A DNA stretch of 64,000 nt, from NCBI GenBank assembly GCA_029891345.1, contig CM056994.1, positions 58,435,251-58,499,250 of the forward strand, in the 5' to 3' direction. Numbering within the stretch: the stretch's first letter is position 1; every line of letters starts with the position of its first letter. The notes beneath the pieces are model-generated. The model was not told the DNA's origin and searched no databases. It worked only from the letters and a program-made list of their open reading frames with translations. Below are positions 31,351 to 43,080 of the stretch, one piece after another. The position numbers were made by a program, and so were the translations under genes. This DNA comes from Dryococelus australis (taxonomy: Eukaryota > Arthropoda > Insecta > Phasmatodea > Phasmatidae).

Positions 31351-32199
31351 AATTATTGTAGTATATTGAATCAACCAACTTAACGACTTTTAAGATTATC
31401 TTAGACACAAACCTATACACTCGCGCGTACTCACACACATATAGTTTAAACGATATTTTAATTTTGAGGTCAATAAGACTTACAGCTCACGTGAATTCCA
31501 GTCTCCTTCCCAATTTGATCACAGTGTATTTTACTCGTCCCAGACGATTCTGCATCGGTAAATATTCTTTAGAAAATAAAAAAATCTGTATCCCGTAAAA
31601 CTTGTTCTAAGGTGAACCTGGATATTCATTCCTCCAGGAGTCACTGAAAGAACGCATTATAACCAAGGATACACGAGACTGGTTAATGTGTAGGTATACC
31701 TTAACAGATTTCTGAACGCGCAAAATGTTCTCTCATTCCTGGTCGTGGTGACGTCACGCAACTCGAGCTGCATGCAAGACAAGTGTGTAAATGAGAGATA
31801 CGCGTTGTAACAGGATGTTTAGGGGACTCCACGACTGCCTTCTCAGGTGCTGGAGGCTGTGGCTCCGACACTAACTCTCGCGTGGGATTACGTCGCGGGA
31901 ATACGTCCTGGCGCTTTTCCCAGACTACTTCCGTTTCCTCACACACTGCGTTTAGCCGTATATCCGGGCCTTTCGCGGCCTCCTCCTGTTTATACAACAT
32001 TCACGAGTGATTGTAGCGTCAGCTTGCTTCTAAAACCACGTAACTCCGTTTTCCAGGAAATGGTATACAGGAAATCGGAATAGTTTGACGAGAAAAAATT
32101 CTACGTTTCACTTCTTTGAAATTATCGCAACATGACGCAGAGTAGAATTTAAAATATTTTTACCAGCATAGCGTACGCGCTTCTAAAATAATACATAAA
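31351..32199. other. Unassigned
   Basis: GC-richer between about 31730 and 31990, where 99- and 78-codon ORFs overlap on opposite strands. No domain recognised. Confidence 0.35.
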
Positions 32200-32207
32200 T
32201 TTATCAA

Positions 32208-32471
32208 TACGGGACAGGTGTTTTCCGCGAAAATATTTATGGCCATGCTATACTTTACCACGACATCCTTTGGTTATTGGCAGCGTGTCTACGTGAGAAG
32301 ATATGTTCTTATTTTACTGAGCCAATAGTAATAAAGTACTCCGATACTGAACGTCCATGATTCGCGGGCAGACACTGGAGGAACGTGACATTTAAAATCA
32401 TCCAACCACGAAAGTGTTTTGGAGTACAACAACTGGTATTAAAATCTTTTCGCGAAAAACACCTGTAGCTA
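32208..32471. mobile_element. Family B MITE
   Basis: TACGGGACAGGTGTTTTCCGCGAAAATA and TCTTTTCGCGAAAAACACCTGTAGCTA. TTTATCAA (32200-32207) and TTAATCAA (32472-32479) match at 7 of 8. Confidence 0.85.
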
Positions 32472-32540
32472 TTAATCAATAATCGATTCCATATGAAAAA
32501 TTGGACTTACGAGCGATGTTTTAGAAGTAAGCAAGCGACA

Positions 32541-32781
32541 AGCTGTTCACGGTAAAGTGAGCACTTTGGGAGCCCTAGTTACCTTTTCCATTCAGCCAAT
32601 TTGTATCCTTTAACCACCTTTTTAAAAGAATATTGCCGCGTGAGTAATATAGGCCTACACAGTGTGTATTTTCCACCGCACTCGGAAGTTAACGTATAAG
32701 GTTAAAATAAAATCATATATTGACTATTATTCCAAATAAGAGGACTTTCAAAGGTGCTCACTTTTCAATGAATAGCCTATA
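32541..32781 (+). mobile_element. Family A short-form MITE
   Basis: AGCTGTTCACGGTAAAGTGAGCAC to GTGCTCACTTTTCAATGAATAGCCTAT. Confidence 0.88.
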
Positions 32782-32860
32782 GTTGTAAGCCACGCTTCTT
32801 TTTTCAATGGTTATAGCCAAATGTGCATACTTCTAAGTATGCAGGCTTTATTTCGCTCCA

Positions 32861-33168
32861 GCACAGAGTTTTTAAGGATACAGATGTGAAATATCCGTTT
32901 ATTCCGCGAACTCTACATCGCCGCACGTCAGAGAAATATAGCGTCGCTGTCCAACAATATGTTAGAACGCCATTCGCCAATCAGCGCCTGATAACTGACC
33001 TTTCAGCCGGCAGACCGAACAACAAGAGAAATTACTCAGCGCAGTGGCCAACCAGACACAAAGCCCGTTCACAGAGCCTCGAGCAGCCAGTCAGAGGACG
33101 AGTGCGCCCGCATTAAAGTAGCCGCCGTGCCATTTCGTCTCTGTGGGTTCATTTACTCTGTGGTTTTA
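32861..33168. mobile_element. Family L element, full length
   Basis: GCACAGAGTTTTTAAGGATACAG at the left to TTCATTTACTCTGTGG at the right, about 308 bp, with CATTCGCCAATCAGCGCC and GAGCAGCCAGTCAGAGGACGAGTGCGCCC inside. The 97-codon ORF is within the repeat. Confidence 0.8.
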
Positions 33169-33401
33169 CCGCGCCCGCGGTGAAAGTTCTGTGCTGCACG
33201 CACTTCCTTTCCTTTTAGTCTCTATACTTTAATCATTACTGTCTGCTTTAGCAAGATCTGATTTGCATCGTGTTACGAAGTACTCTATAAAATTAAAGCA
33301 TTTAAAATGAAATCACACAAGATAAAGACGAGCAAATGAAGAAATTGAAATGGGCGTGGCTGCTTCAATAAACCCTGTTTCACGCGCTTACCAGTGATTC
33401 G

Positions 33402-33636
33402 TAGAGACCTGAAAAACTCGCGAGTTTAATGAGATGCAGGCTAGACTCTGCAGTCTAATGTACAAGTATGCCGATGTCAACTGCACATTGATTGCTGTTG
33501 TCACAGAGGAAGGCGACAATTGGGTTCTCCAGGAGGTGCCAAACACCGTGTGGGCCAACACCTATAGTTATATAAACGCACGTGTTTTGAATTCTATCTT
33601 GTCCCAAATTGAATCCGCGAATTCCTCAGGTCTCTA
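33402..33636. mobile_element. Family D hAT-like MITE
   Basis: TAGAGACCTGAAAAACTCGCGAG and CGCGAATTCCTCAGGTCTCTA. GTGATTCG (33394-33401) and GTGACTCG (33637-33644) match at 7 of 8. Confidence 0.9.
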
Positions 33637-33644
33637 GTGACTCG

Positions 33645-34898
33645 TACTGGTTCGCAGCGAATTCGTCTGCTCCATTTTTCTTTTTTTGCACTTTTCACTA
33701 GAATCGAAAATCGGGAGATTCAAATATATATATATAACTCATTTTTCATTTACTCTTTTTTGTTTCAAATCCAAATTACTTACGTTGGGATAGCCAATCT
33801 GATAATTTTAAACTAACTTATACTGAGCTGACTTGAATAACAATACACCGAGATGAAATGATCTAATATTTAGACTTGCGTGTAATACCAGTCCACGAGT
33901 TTCACAGGCCCGGTCAGTGGGCTGGCTGGCAGAGACAAAAATGACCGTGAACCATCATATATCCAGCTGGAAGACAACTACGTACGCGATTTGTGTGTCA
34001 GCACTTTCAGGAAACATATGACCAGCAACTAATAGTAATAAGAGAACACTTTGAAAACAGAGGAAGACATAGGAGCAACTGTAGTAAAGGATGTAGGCGA
34101 CCACTGGGTAAAATGCTTTTTACATGATTTATTGATAGAATATTTCAACTTCCTTATTTTAACTGTCTGAATTTACTGTGCTGTTAAGAGAATGGAAAAC
34201 CCTCGTGGCAATTAGCAAATATCTAAGGTGACACAAAACTAAATGACGTGGGAGTGGCTGTACCTATGTTATCCCTATGTTACGTAACGTAGGCTCATTT
34301 TCATACATATGTAGAAACAGTTATTTCAGAAGTGAAAATGTTCAGAAAATATAATAATCATTTAAAATTTTTGGTGCGCGTAGCTCAAGTGAACACGTAC
34401 TCTTCTCTGGTTATTCATGGGTAAATTTGCAAAAAACTGGTTCGTTAGCACGTTAAGAGTCAACATGGCGTCGATTGAAAAATTCGTAAGCTTCTAGAAC
34501 AATTTAAAGCTGACGCTCTGTACCACAAGTAAAATATATTGCAATAAAATTTTGTCTTACAGAAATTTGGATGCTATCGCTGTTCCGTAGTGACGTAGGA
34601 CGACCTCTTAAAGTAAATAACGCCGTCAGGACAGGCAGATGTAGGGTTACATATATCTGAGCCTCGACGTCGTGAAGAAATACGTACGCTCTTACACAGA
34701 CGCGGGCGAGCTTCAAAACTCCTAAATTAACCTAGCAAGGGGTTTAAACTACACTCACACTTGCTGGAACAACACTTAACAAAATTTAATAAAATGGGAG
34801 GAAGTTAATACACTCTACATTCTAACTTACCTAACTCGTCACCTACGTTCAGGTGCGAGACCTATCCTTACGTCTGACGGAAGCTATGGTTCGTTGTG
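33645..34898. other. No recognisable gene or repeat family
   Basis: Short (TA) tract near 33726; otherwise nothing supported. The 70-codon minus ORF at 34504-34716 has no recognised domain. Confidence 0.4.
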
Positions 34899-34919
34899 AA
34901 GAGAGAGAGAGAGAGAGAG
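34899..34919. repeat. (GA)n microsatellite
   Basis: About ten GA units. Confidence 0.95.
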
Positions 34920-34954
34920 TTATGCTCTGTTGGCTGGACACGGCTTAAAGGGAC

Positions 34955-35045
34955 CTAACGTTCTAGCCAATAGGGAGCCAGGATTCGAACCTGGGACCAA
35001 TAGGAGAATACCAAATACTTACAATTCCCCTCCCCCCCCCCCTTT
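34955..35045 (-). repeat. tRNA-like SINE fragment
   Basis: On the minus strand CCAGGTTCGAATCCTGG contains a near-ideal tRNA B box within a paired T-arm-like stem. The A box is not clear, so this is a SINE head or tRNA pseudogene fragment. A C run at 35028-35042 adjoins it. Confidence 0.45.
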
Positions 35046-35732
35046 TACGAGCCAATTCCCACGTCCTAATTGCTAAGAAAACACATGGAACACTGGGTCT
35101 CGTACGTAAGCATACAGAATAAACAAACATGAAATATTCACAAAATATGAAACCATTAAATTAAATTAAAATTATTAGCATAAGGAATACATAAAAATTA
35201 AGTCTAACTAATTAACCTATCTATAAATATATTTTAATTGCCACGTTACATCTAAGAGAAAATATCCTGACAAAAAATGTGTAATAAAAAAATTATGTGA
35301 AAAATAAATATTCAATTGTAACACCACTGATACGTGTTACAATATTATGGCCAATCTTATTGGCTATAAAATATTATTTTTGTAATGCGTAATATAATTC
35401 ATAAACGTGTAGTGTAATGATAAAAGATAGTTGTATATGTGTGATCTTCTGATATGTTAGGTTAATGATATACCTCGGCTAAAATCTATGCTGCTACGAA
35501 AAATCAGTACATTCATCCAGATTTGTACTATCTCTGTAGTTTAAAGCTACTGGACCATTAATTCTAATAAACAATCAGATAATTCTTTACATAGAGTAAA
35601 TCAAAAGAAACAAATAGAATTACCTTGGTGTTAATGCTATTAAGTGAATTTAGCAAGAACCAAAAAGAACTAAACGAATCAAAATGATACGGTACATTTG
35701 AATAAACGTTAGTTGTGAAGTATCATACTATT
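35046..35732. other. AT-rich, nothing recognised
   Basis: No ORF, TIR or array supported. Confidence 0.4.
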
Positions 35733-36169
35733 CTAATTCTCAAAATACAGACAGCACAAGCCGGCACGTTGCAAACAAAAAAAATGCCAATAATTGAATT
35801 TACTAGTAGTTCTCGTGTTTGAAATAGGTTTAAATTTGCCTGGGAAAAAATGCAACTTAGCTGCGCAGATAACGGAAAATCCCCGCAACTCTGCCGATGT
35901 CGTGGAGTCATCCTTCACGGGTGCAGAACGGAGGAACAGCTCTCCCGCTCCTCCTTGGCGGCACATCCACTGGTGGTCCTCAAGAGTTAGCCTCTGCGGG
36001 CTGGAACAGCGGAGGTGGACGTAGAACCGGAACTCGCCTGGATTCGCAGCCAGTAGTCCTCTCCTCGCAGATATGGCTCTCCAAGTACAACAAACACCGC
36101 GTTGTACCTGGTTCGAAGTCGGATCCCAGAAGTCCTTTGCCGGACCGTCCTTCCGTCTTGGTTCATCAT
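35733..36169 (-). other. GC-richer block with long ORFs, unidentified
   Basis: The minus strand is open for 189 codons (35733-36302), but the first ~45 codons lie inside the C MITE at 36170, so that start is not original. Plus-strand ORFs of 76 and 91 codons overlap. No domain is recognised on either strand. It might be part of a retroelement or an old exon. Confidence 0.25.
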
Positions 36170-36420
36170 TAGAGACCCGAGTATTTCGCGGTTTGAGTTG
36201 GCAACAAGCTAGGCTGGACAGCCCTCTATACACTCGAGACCTTATCGTTTGCTTGTTGGTTGCTGTGATTAAGTGAGGACCCTGTACAGGACTGTGAAAC
36301 ACTCACTCACACTACTGCTTCCTGCTTATTACAGGCTCACAGTTTAACGGGGCGTGTCTAAAGAACTGTCGTCCAATCACAACAGTAGGATAATGAATTC
36401 GCGAAATCCTCGTGGCTCTA
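36170..36420. mobile_element. Family C hAT-like MITE, perfect 8-bp TSD
   Basis: TAGAGACCCGAGTATTTCGCGG and CGCGAAATCCTCGTGGCTCTA. TTCATCAT at 36162-36169 is repeated exactly at 36421-36428. Confidence 0.93.
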
Positions 36421-36428
36421 TTCATCAT

Positions 36429-37089
36429 ATAGTCTATGTCGACGTACTTCTTCTTTTAAATACAAAGGCTCAGTCATTTCAATAAGTGCATGAAGTAACC
36501 TTGATAGCCGGGATGGTCTTCTTTTCCGTGCTAGTCCCTAACTGATTCCCACTTAGAATGAATAAGTTTTGTTCTAAAACGCTATTGTTGTAAAATCAAT
36601 AAATTATGATAGGCCGCCTGGTGTGGCTTGATTATTTTGAGAAACAAAAGTAGTACTAGTTACATAGATAAATTTGCATGCAAAGAAACCACAGATAATC
36701 ATTAAACTTACATAGCATACACAACACAACTCTCAAAATAGATAATTATACACATCTCATATTAAACATACGTAAAACATCTTATACATAACATTACAGT
36801 TTGGCATTTAAATCAAATTTGAAGACATAGAATAATCATTATAAAGTTATAAATATTGAAGTGTTACACAATTAATTATATACGCCAATTATATGAAAAA
36901 TAACACATGTGATGAGTGTAGAACAATGTATGTTTACATTAAGACAAATAATAACACATTGCATGTAAATAAAACAGATTAACATTACATAGGAAATTTA
37001 GCAAATATTTTGACAGTGTTACAATTATAAATGTAAAATATTCTAATTTATAAATAAAATATAAGTAAAAGTTCAATTTAATCAAATAT
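36429..37089. other. AT-rich, nothing recognised
   Basis: Very AT-rich; the right part may belong to the N fragment that follows. Confidence 0.4.
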
Positions 37090-37228
37090 AAGGAACTTTT
37101 ATTTTAACACAAGTATAACACGTTTTTGATACGCGGCATATTTAGGAAACAGTCAAGCACGTCATACACGGGATTATTTTTCAAAGGTTTGATTCCAAAA
37201 GTACGAAGAAACTGTGAATAGACTCTAT
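37090..37228 (-). mobile_element. Family N fragment
   Basis: ACACAAGTATAACACGTTTTTGATACGCGGCATATTTAGG to GAAGAAACTGTGAATAGACTCTA is one end of N. The body is missing or unrecognisable. Confidence 0.65.
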
Positions 37229-37895
37229 TCTCTGATTGTCTTGGTGAGGATCTGTGAACTTGTTTTATGTCTGATTAGTACTGGGGATATGATGCGGGAG
37301 GTTCCCTACTGGCTATGCCGCCGGCTGGCGAGTAAGTTATAATCAATTCACGGTTACTTCATACTTTTCTCAACCCCTGCTAAAGTTCTACTTCCAGGAT
37401 ATTCCTCCGCCTGATGCAACCGAAACTTAACCGAGACTAGAAAACTACGCCAAAGTACAACGCACTGAATTCGTGCGCAATCAGTTGTAATAAGATTTTG
37501 CATGAGAACTATTTCTTACTAGGCGCTGCCCCAACACTCATGTTTTCCCACTGTTTTTGTTCATATTTATTACAAATGAAATACTATAATTTATAAATAA
37601 AATAGATGGTAAAACTTCAATTTAACGAAAAATAACATACCCTTGTGTTAACAGAGGTAGCCTATAAAACGCTTGTGATATATGGCATATTCAGGAAATA
37701 ACTGAACACGTGATACATGGGACGATTTTTCAAAGATCCGATTTAAAAAAATGTGAAGAAACCGCGAATAGACTATACCAGACACTGATTAGCGAGCGGC
37801 GCTTCAATATGTTGCTGTTTAGTGACGTCATTTTGCTGATGTATGAGGCTGGAGCTCGCACTGTTGTTTCGCCATCTGTGCTCTGTAGTTTCACC
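37229..37895. mobile_element. Family L element, split by N
   Basis: L motifs lie on both sides of the N insertion: TTATGTCTGATTAGTACTGGGG and GCCGCCGGCTGGCGAG on the left, CTGATTAGCGAGCGGCGCTTCAATATGTTGCTG on the right. In uninterrupted L copies these two stretches are adjacent. Confidence 0.65.
37328..37779 (-). mobile_element. Family N element, near full length
   Basis: TTATAATCAATTCACGGTTACTTC at the left and GAAACCGCGAATAGACTATA at the right. The body has CTTCCAGGATATTCCTCCGCC and GTGCGCAATCAGTTGTAA as at 21700-21880. Confidence 0.75.
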
Positions 37896-38033
37896 TGGTC
37901 GACATATGGATAAAGCCAAGGACACCACGGCAGTGTCAATTTCACTCATCGTGGAAGGACACAAATGTGACAAAAAAGGATATCCTAATCATGGCCTTGA
38001 AAAAAGCTCAACTAACCACGAACAGCTTATAAC

Positions 38034-38332
38034 TGAGGCCACATTTTTTTGCGATAAGATTTTACGCGCAAGTTAGACTCCAATATCCTAGTGCACACTT
38101 GTAACTTTCCTTTGATTATTTGCCGCGTGTCTTTGTGGGAAGACTTCTTCTTACCAGACTGGGTCAATCAGAATTATGTTCTGTTAGTCCGGCACTTAAC
38201 ATCTGCTATTCCCGGGCACATACCTAAGACGCTTTTTAATTTAAATCGTTAAATCAGGAAAGTGGTTGTGTACTAAAATGTTTTGGAGTAAATCTAGTCG
38301 TGGAAGCCTTTTGCGGCAAACAGGTGCCTCCA
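38034..38332. mobile_element. Family B MITE
   Basis: TGAGGCCACATTTTTTTGCGATAAGAT and TTTTGCGGCAAACAGGTGCCTCCA. Flanks CTTATAAC and CTTAAAGC match at 6 of 8. Confidence 0.78.
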
Positions 38333-38340
38333 CTTAAAGC

Positions 38341-38575
38341 AACACTTACATTTATGTAACCCACTCCATTTAGTGTCTGTTCTACTCTGTAATACTTCCA
38401 AAATTAAAAGTAAACATATTGTAAATAAATTTCTTCTGAATTTACAATTTTATAAATGGAGGCATTGCCTAATCATCGCTTTTAATGGTTATTATTTGTA
38501 TTTATTTTAAAGACAAATTTCTCTTAGATTCCAGGGACATCATTCGTTACTGACTGCCGTACTTCCATTACATAC
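38341..38575. other. AT-rich spacer
   Basis: Nothing recognised between two B copies. Confidence 0.4.
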
Positions 38576-38583
38576 TCCGTCAT

Positions 38584-38877
38584 TAGGGACACGCGATTTC
38601 CGCGAAAAGAGCTCTTGTCTCGATGGATTTGAAGATACTTAAGCTCACGTTCAGTTTCGCAATTGGGTGGTTTTACTTGCTACGTGTCTCAAAAGCCGGC
38701 CCGCGAATCACAGTGGTTCACTTGTGCAGTAACTTCATTCTGATTGGCCCAGTCGAATACCGGACTAGCTGATCACGGAGAGAAGCTACCAATAACCACA
38801 GAAAACAGCAGGTGAACATATACAGTACTGAAATCTAGCCTGTGTGAAACTCTTTTCGCGAAAATCAGGTGTCCCCA
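38584..38877. mobile_element. Family B MITE
   Basis: TAGGGACACGCGATTTCCGCGAAAAGA and CTTTTCGCGAAAATCAGGTGTCCCCA. Flanks agree at 5 of 8. Confidence 0.85.
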
Positions 38878-38885
38878 TCTATCAA

Positions 38886-39669
38886 TCTTCGTTTCTTTCA
38901 CTGGTCTCTGAAATCGTGACTGAATATAATTGAAAAAAAAAAAAAATGGCTATTTAGTCCCGTGCGCGAAAAGAAAACCTTATATGTACATACCCTAACA
39001 TTTCGCATTATATTTGTCACCAGTCTTTAAGGCCCAAAATAATACGTCATTTCCACGTGTTTAAATGGATCTCCGCTCATATTTCGCACTTTACAGGACC
39101 TTGAACCAATATCTTGCATTCGAGTGATGTGATTCAGTGCGATCGGGTCGAGAAGAATAATTTGTGAATGTGGTAGCAGAGCTAATGAACAAGTGGCATC
39201 TGCTAGAGTATGTAGAGGACCGGAAGTCTTAGTAGGCTGTCGCATTATAAGACGAAAGGGTAGGGTCTGTACTGGTGCATTTTAGCACCTTCGCTTAAAA
39301 TTTGTGAACTTTAATACAGAAAAAAGCTGAAATGTTCGTAATATTCTAAGTTCACACTGCAGGGTAATTTGAAATTTCTGCTGCTACATGATTATCGATA
39401 ATAGAATCGACAAGGTCCGGTTATATCGCACAGTCCTCTGCACACGGAAAGTTTTCACAGGAACAGCGTAATTTTCTTGTAGCTTGGAAATGATTAATAG
39501 CAGAATTATTTATCCCAGAATAATGAATATTTATTAGTACGCGATAATATAGACTCGAAGACCGACTCCCCATGTTTGCGCCAGAGAACAGTTACGTGTC
39601 AGAACAACTGCTACGTTTTTCACCGAACTCTGGCCACGCTAACGAAGCTGGCCTCACTTGCCCGCGCTG
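38886..39669. other. Unassigned
   Basis: A-homopolymer near 38932-38945. A minus 72-codon ORF (39027-39245) is unrecognised. Confidence 0.4.
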
Positions 39670-39898
39670 AGAGAGGTGGCCGAATGGTAAGCCATTGGAC
39701 TCGCATTCAGGCAGGACCTAAGTTCGATTCCCGGTTCGGCCATCCTGATTTCGAGTTTACCATTGTTTCCTGAACTCATTCCAGGCGAATGCTGGTGTGG
39801 TTCCTTGCAGCATGGCCGATTCCTTTCCCGAGCCTGCATTTATGAGCAACTTGCTCCTTCTCTAATGACCTCCATGTCAATGAGACGTTAAACCCTAT
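39670..39898 (+). mobile_element. tRNA-derived SINE, family 2
   Basis: GAGAGGTGGCCGAATGGTAAGCCATTGGACTCG is a tRNA A-box region and AAGTTCGATTCCCGG a B box. The body contains CATTCCAGGCGAATGCTGGTGTGGTTCCTTGC and ends AATGAGACGTTAAACCCTAT followed by a (CTAC) tail. The body and tail differ from family 1. Only one copy in the window. Confidence 0.85.
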
Positions 39899-39909
39899 CT
39901 ACCTACAGG

Positions 39910-40144
39910 TAGAGACCTGAAGAATTTGCGGATTCATTTTGAGACAAGCTATAATTCAAAACACATACGTTTATATAGCTTTAGCTATTGGTCCACGCGG
40001 TGTTTGACACCACCTGGCGAACGGTGTCCAATTGTCGCCTTCCACGGTGACAGCAGACAACCAATGTTCAGTTGATATGAGCATATTTGTAGACTGTAGA
40101 GTTTAGCCTGCAGGTCATTGAACTCGCGAACTTTCAGGTCTCTA
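39910..40144. mobile_element. Family D hAT-like MITE
   Basis: TAGAGACCTGAAGAATTTGCGG and CGCGAACTTTCAGGTCTCTA. CCTACAGG (39902-39909) and CCTATAGG (40145-40152) match at 7 of 8; the right repeat overlaps the end of the next element. Confidence 0.9.
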
Positions 40145-40146
40145 CC

Positions 40147-40383
40147 TATAGGATGTTCACGGTAAAGTGAGCACTTTTGAGGCCCTACTACTTTTCCATT
40201 CCAGCCATTTTTATCCTTAAACCACCTTCTAAAATAAACGTTGTAATGTAAGTAATAAACACAGTGTGTCTATTCCACCGCACTCGGAAGTTAACGTCTT
40301 AGGCTAAAATAAAATGTATTTATTAACTATTATTCTACATGAGAGGGTTTTCAAAAGTGCTAACTTTACCGTGAACAACCTAT
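40147..40383 (+). mobile_element. Family A short-form MITE
   Basis: ATAGGATGTTCACGGTAAAGTGAGCAC to GCTAACTTTACCGTGAACAACCTAT. D appears to have inserted at its left terminus. Confidence 0.88.
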
Positions 40384-40388
40384 ACATG

Positions 40389-40654
40389 TAGACACCCGGT
40401 TTTCGCGAAAAGATTTCAGGACAAGTTATGTTCCAAATTATTTTAGTTCAGAACCACTACCCCAATTGGGTCATTTCGATTGTTACGCGTATTATCTGTC
40501 TGCCCGTGAATCACGGACGGTCAATATCGGAGAAATTTAATTCTGATTGACTTACTCAAGTAACCCAATCGACAAACGAAGACTGCAAGTGCGCGCATAG
40601 GTTATTGAAGTCTAGCCTCCACGTAAATCGTTTCGCGAAAAACAGGCGGCCCTA
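40389..40654. mobile_element. Family B MITE
   Basis: TAGACACCCGGTTTTCGCGAAAAGATTTC and TCGTTTCGCGAAAAACAGGCGGCCCTA. Third element in a row with D and A. Confidence 0.88.
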
Positions 40655-40730
40655 CCTATACCTCGTTTGCCGGCAATACGGAGGTCCCTGCCAAGAGAAT
40701 AATTCGCCAGACGCCTGCCATGCCAGTGCA

Positions 40731-40925
40731 GAGCCGCGATGGTCTAACAGAGTAGTCAAGCCAATTGCCTCACATTACGCCGACCGGGTTCGATACCCGG
40801 CGGAGTCACACCTGGACTTTCGCATGTGCGAAACGCGATGGACATTGACGCTGGCCGGTGGGTTTTCTCGGGGTACTCCCCCCTCCCCGCAGCAATGCAT
40901 GTTGCCGCTGTTCCATTTTGAATCT
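40731..40925 (+). mobile_element. tRNA-derived SINE, family 1
   Basis: GAGCCGCGATGGTCTAACAGAGTAGTC, B box CGGGTTCGATACCC, then GACGCTGGCCGGTGGGTTTTCTCGGGGTACTCCC. 3' end truncated. The 128-codon ORF across it is chance. Confidence 0.8.
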
Positions 40926-40984
40926 TTTGGAAACCTGAGCGCCGTTCATACGCCTCACAAACGCCTACCTAACAAATACTGCAC

Positions 40985-41090
40985 GATGTGACAGACGCCA
41001 GACCCCGAGTTCCAATGCGTCACGCAGCCAATCAGCGAGTGGGTTCTGCGCCCCGTCAAAGGTAGCACAACGACTTCCGCTTCTGTGTAG
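40985..41090. mobile_element. Family L fragment
   Basis: GCAGCCAATCAGCGAGTGGGTTCTGCGCCCCGTCAAAGGTAGC and CTTCTGTGTAGATACCTGTGG resemble one end of L. Confidence 0.45.
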
Positions 41091-41699
41091 ATACCTGTGG
41101 TTTTTATGGTTGCGTGCTGCACGACTGAAAGTCTGGCTTCATGTCACTCTGCTGATAGAAGCGATATGACATTTCATGAGCGTGCACATGTCGCTCATTC
41201 TGCAAGGTGAAGCTTACCTTGATAAGTATGTTAACGCTTTGAGATACAGAGGTATTAAAGCAGGATTCACACGTTCGTTGATCACGCCGACCATACAGAG
41301 CAGACCGAGCGAATTTTGTTGATTTTGATTCACATGTTATCCGCGCACCCATAATTACCCCCTCAATCGCGGACTAGTAAAGATATATGCAAAGGCGTCG
41401 CAGGCTTGCGATAGATTAAGACTTAAAGAATTAATTGCGTACGTAAGCACAAATATACAAATTACAACCCCGAGAATGAATTTAAGGCATAAAAATTCTA
41501 CAAATAAAATTAATTTAGAATTTTTGAAACAGTTCACGTTTTTAAACGAAATAGTAATTAGCATAACAAATGACTCGTTAGGTTGCAAAAAACTGGATAG
41601 TGCAAGATGTAATAAAATTTAATAGGCCTATATAACATTTATTGTTATTTTTTCATGTGAAAATAGATTTACTATGAATTTACACTAGTAGTAACTTAT
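41091..41699. other. Unassigned left flank of the foldback element
   Basis: The minus ORFs at 41104-41352 and 41355-41588 have no recognised domain. The last ~70 bp may be an eroded outward extension of the terminal inverted repeat. Confidence 0.35.
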
Positions 41700-43080
41700 A
41701 GGAATATCGGTCCAGGCACATGATTCATGAGAAGGAGTCAGCAGCCATCCACCTTTTTGGAATTTTTCCCATTTTCCCTCAAAATGTCCCGTTTTCCCTC
41801 AAAAACACTCAAAATAGTATCATTTTCCACAAAAACTTTTTTCCTCCTCAAAGTTTCCCTTTTTTTCCCTCAAAAAGTCTATCCCCCAGAATATGCATAA
41901 GCGAACCCCCCCCCCCCCCGAAGGCAATTTCCGAGCATTCTGAAAGATTTGGGGGCTCGCTCAGTACTTGTTTACCTCCATCGCAGCACCCCACCCCTAG
42001 TCAAGCTCACATCACCCCCTTCCCAACCCCACAGCCTAAAAATTATTATAAAAATTGAAAAAAAAAGGTCTATAAAATCGGAGAATATATAACATTACTC
42101 TACGCTACCCCTCGCTCATTTCACCACCCTCATCTCACCCCTTCCATCCCCGAAACCTTGAAATTATGATAAAATCGAGAAAAATTGCAATTTTTTTTTC
42201 AAAAAATCAGGATCATATAACACTAAACTACCCTAACCCTAGCTCATTCCATCATCTTCATCTCAGCCCCTCTCTCCCATTACTCCTAGCAATTATTATA
42301 AAAAATCTTTAAAATTCGAAAAGAAATTCTAAAAAATCGGAGAACATACAATGTTGCTCTACCCTACCCCTTGCTCACCCTACCACCTTAACCAACCACA
42401 CACTCCCTCACCACAAACCTACCAGTCACAAAAATTCGAGAATGATCGCAAAAAAAAAAAATCAAAAAATTTCTTCTAAAAGGCGAAGAACTTAAAACGT
42501 TAACATCATACTCATCCCACAACACTAAACTCACACTCTCTCTACCCCCACCCCTCACAATTAATTTAAAATCGAGAAATAATCACAAAAAAATTTATTA
42601 ACATCGAGTAACATGTAACGTTAACCTCACACTCGTCCTGCCCCCTAACCAACCACCCACCCCCTCACCCCAATCTACCAAGTCACAAAAATCCGAGAAT
42701 GATTGCACAAAAAATTGAAAACAATGTTTCTGAAAATCAAAGAACATGTCATGTTAAACTCAGACTCATCCCACCACCCTAATTATCAACCTCTTCTCCT
42801 ACCTACTCACCTTCAACTTTATAAAATCGAGAAAAATTACAAAAAAAAATTACATTCTAAAAATCGAGGATCCTATAACTTTTAACTCACACTCACCACA
42901 CCGCCCTGCCCTGGCAATTATTATAAAATCGTGAAAAGTCACAAAGATTCCTAGAAATCGAGGAAAATATATAATTAGACCCCCTTCCCTTGTTCGTACA
43001 GCCACCCCCCTCCGGCGACTCCTATCCATTACAAAAATCATCAACCCCCCTTCCCCTTTACCAATTCCCTCTTCCATTAA
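41700..43080 (+). repeat. Left arm of foldback element, ~125-bp tandem units
   Basis: After about 380 bp of unique inverted sequence, about eight degenerate units follow the scheme AAAATCGAGAA..ATATAAC.TTACTCTACCCTACCCCTTGCTCATCCCACCACCCTCATCTCACCCC. Unit starts near 42091, 42216, 42347, 42494, 42610, 42746, 42872 and 42967. Strongly C-rich on this strand (little G). A C run lies at 41907-41920. Confidence 0.8.

Noticed and set aside
36080-36130. tRNA-like GTTCGAAGTCGG as a SINE B box
   Set aside because: No A box at suitable distance and no tail.
35733-36302. 189-codon minus ORF as a gene
   Set aside because: Its start is inside a MITE inserted at 36170; no domain recognised in the remainder.
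40605-40991. 128-codon ORF
   Set aside because: Runs from a MITE end through a tRNA-derived SINE.
42091-43000. Regularly spaced repeats as a CRISPR array
   Set aside because: Units are ~125 bp, degenerate and contiguous with no unique spacers, in a eukaryotic transposon.
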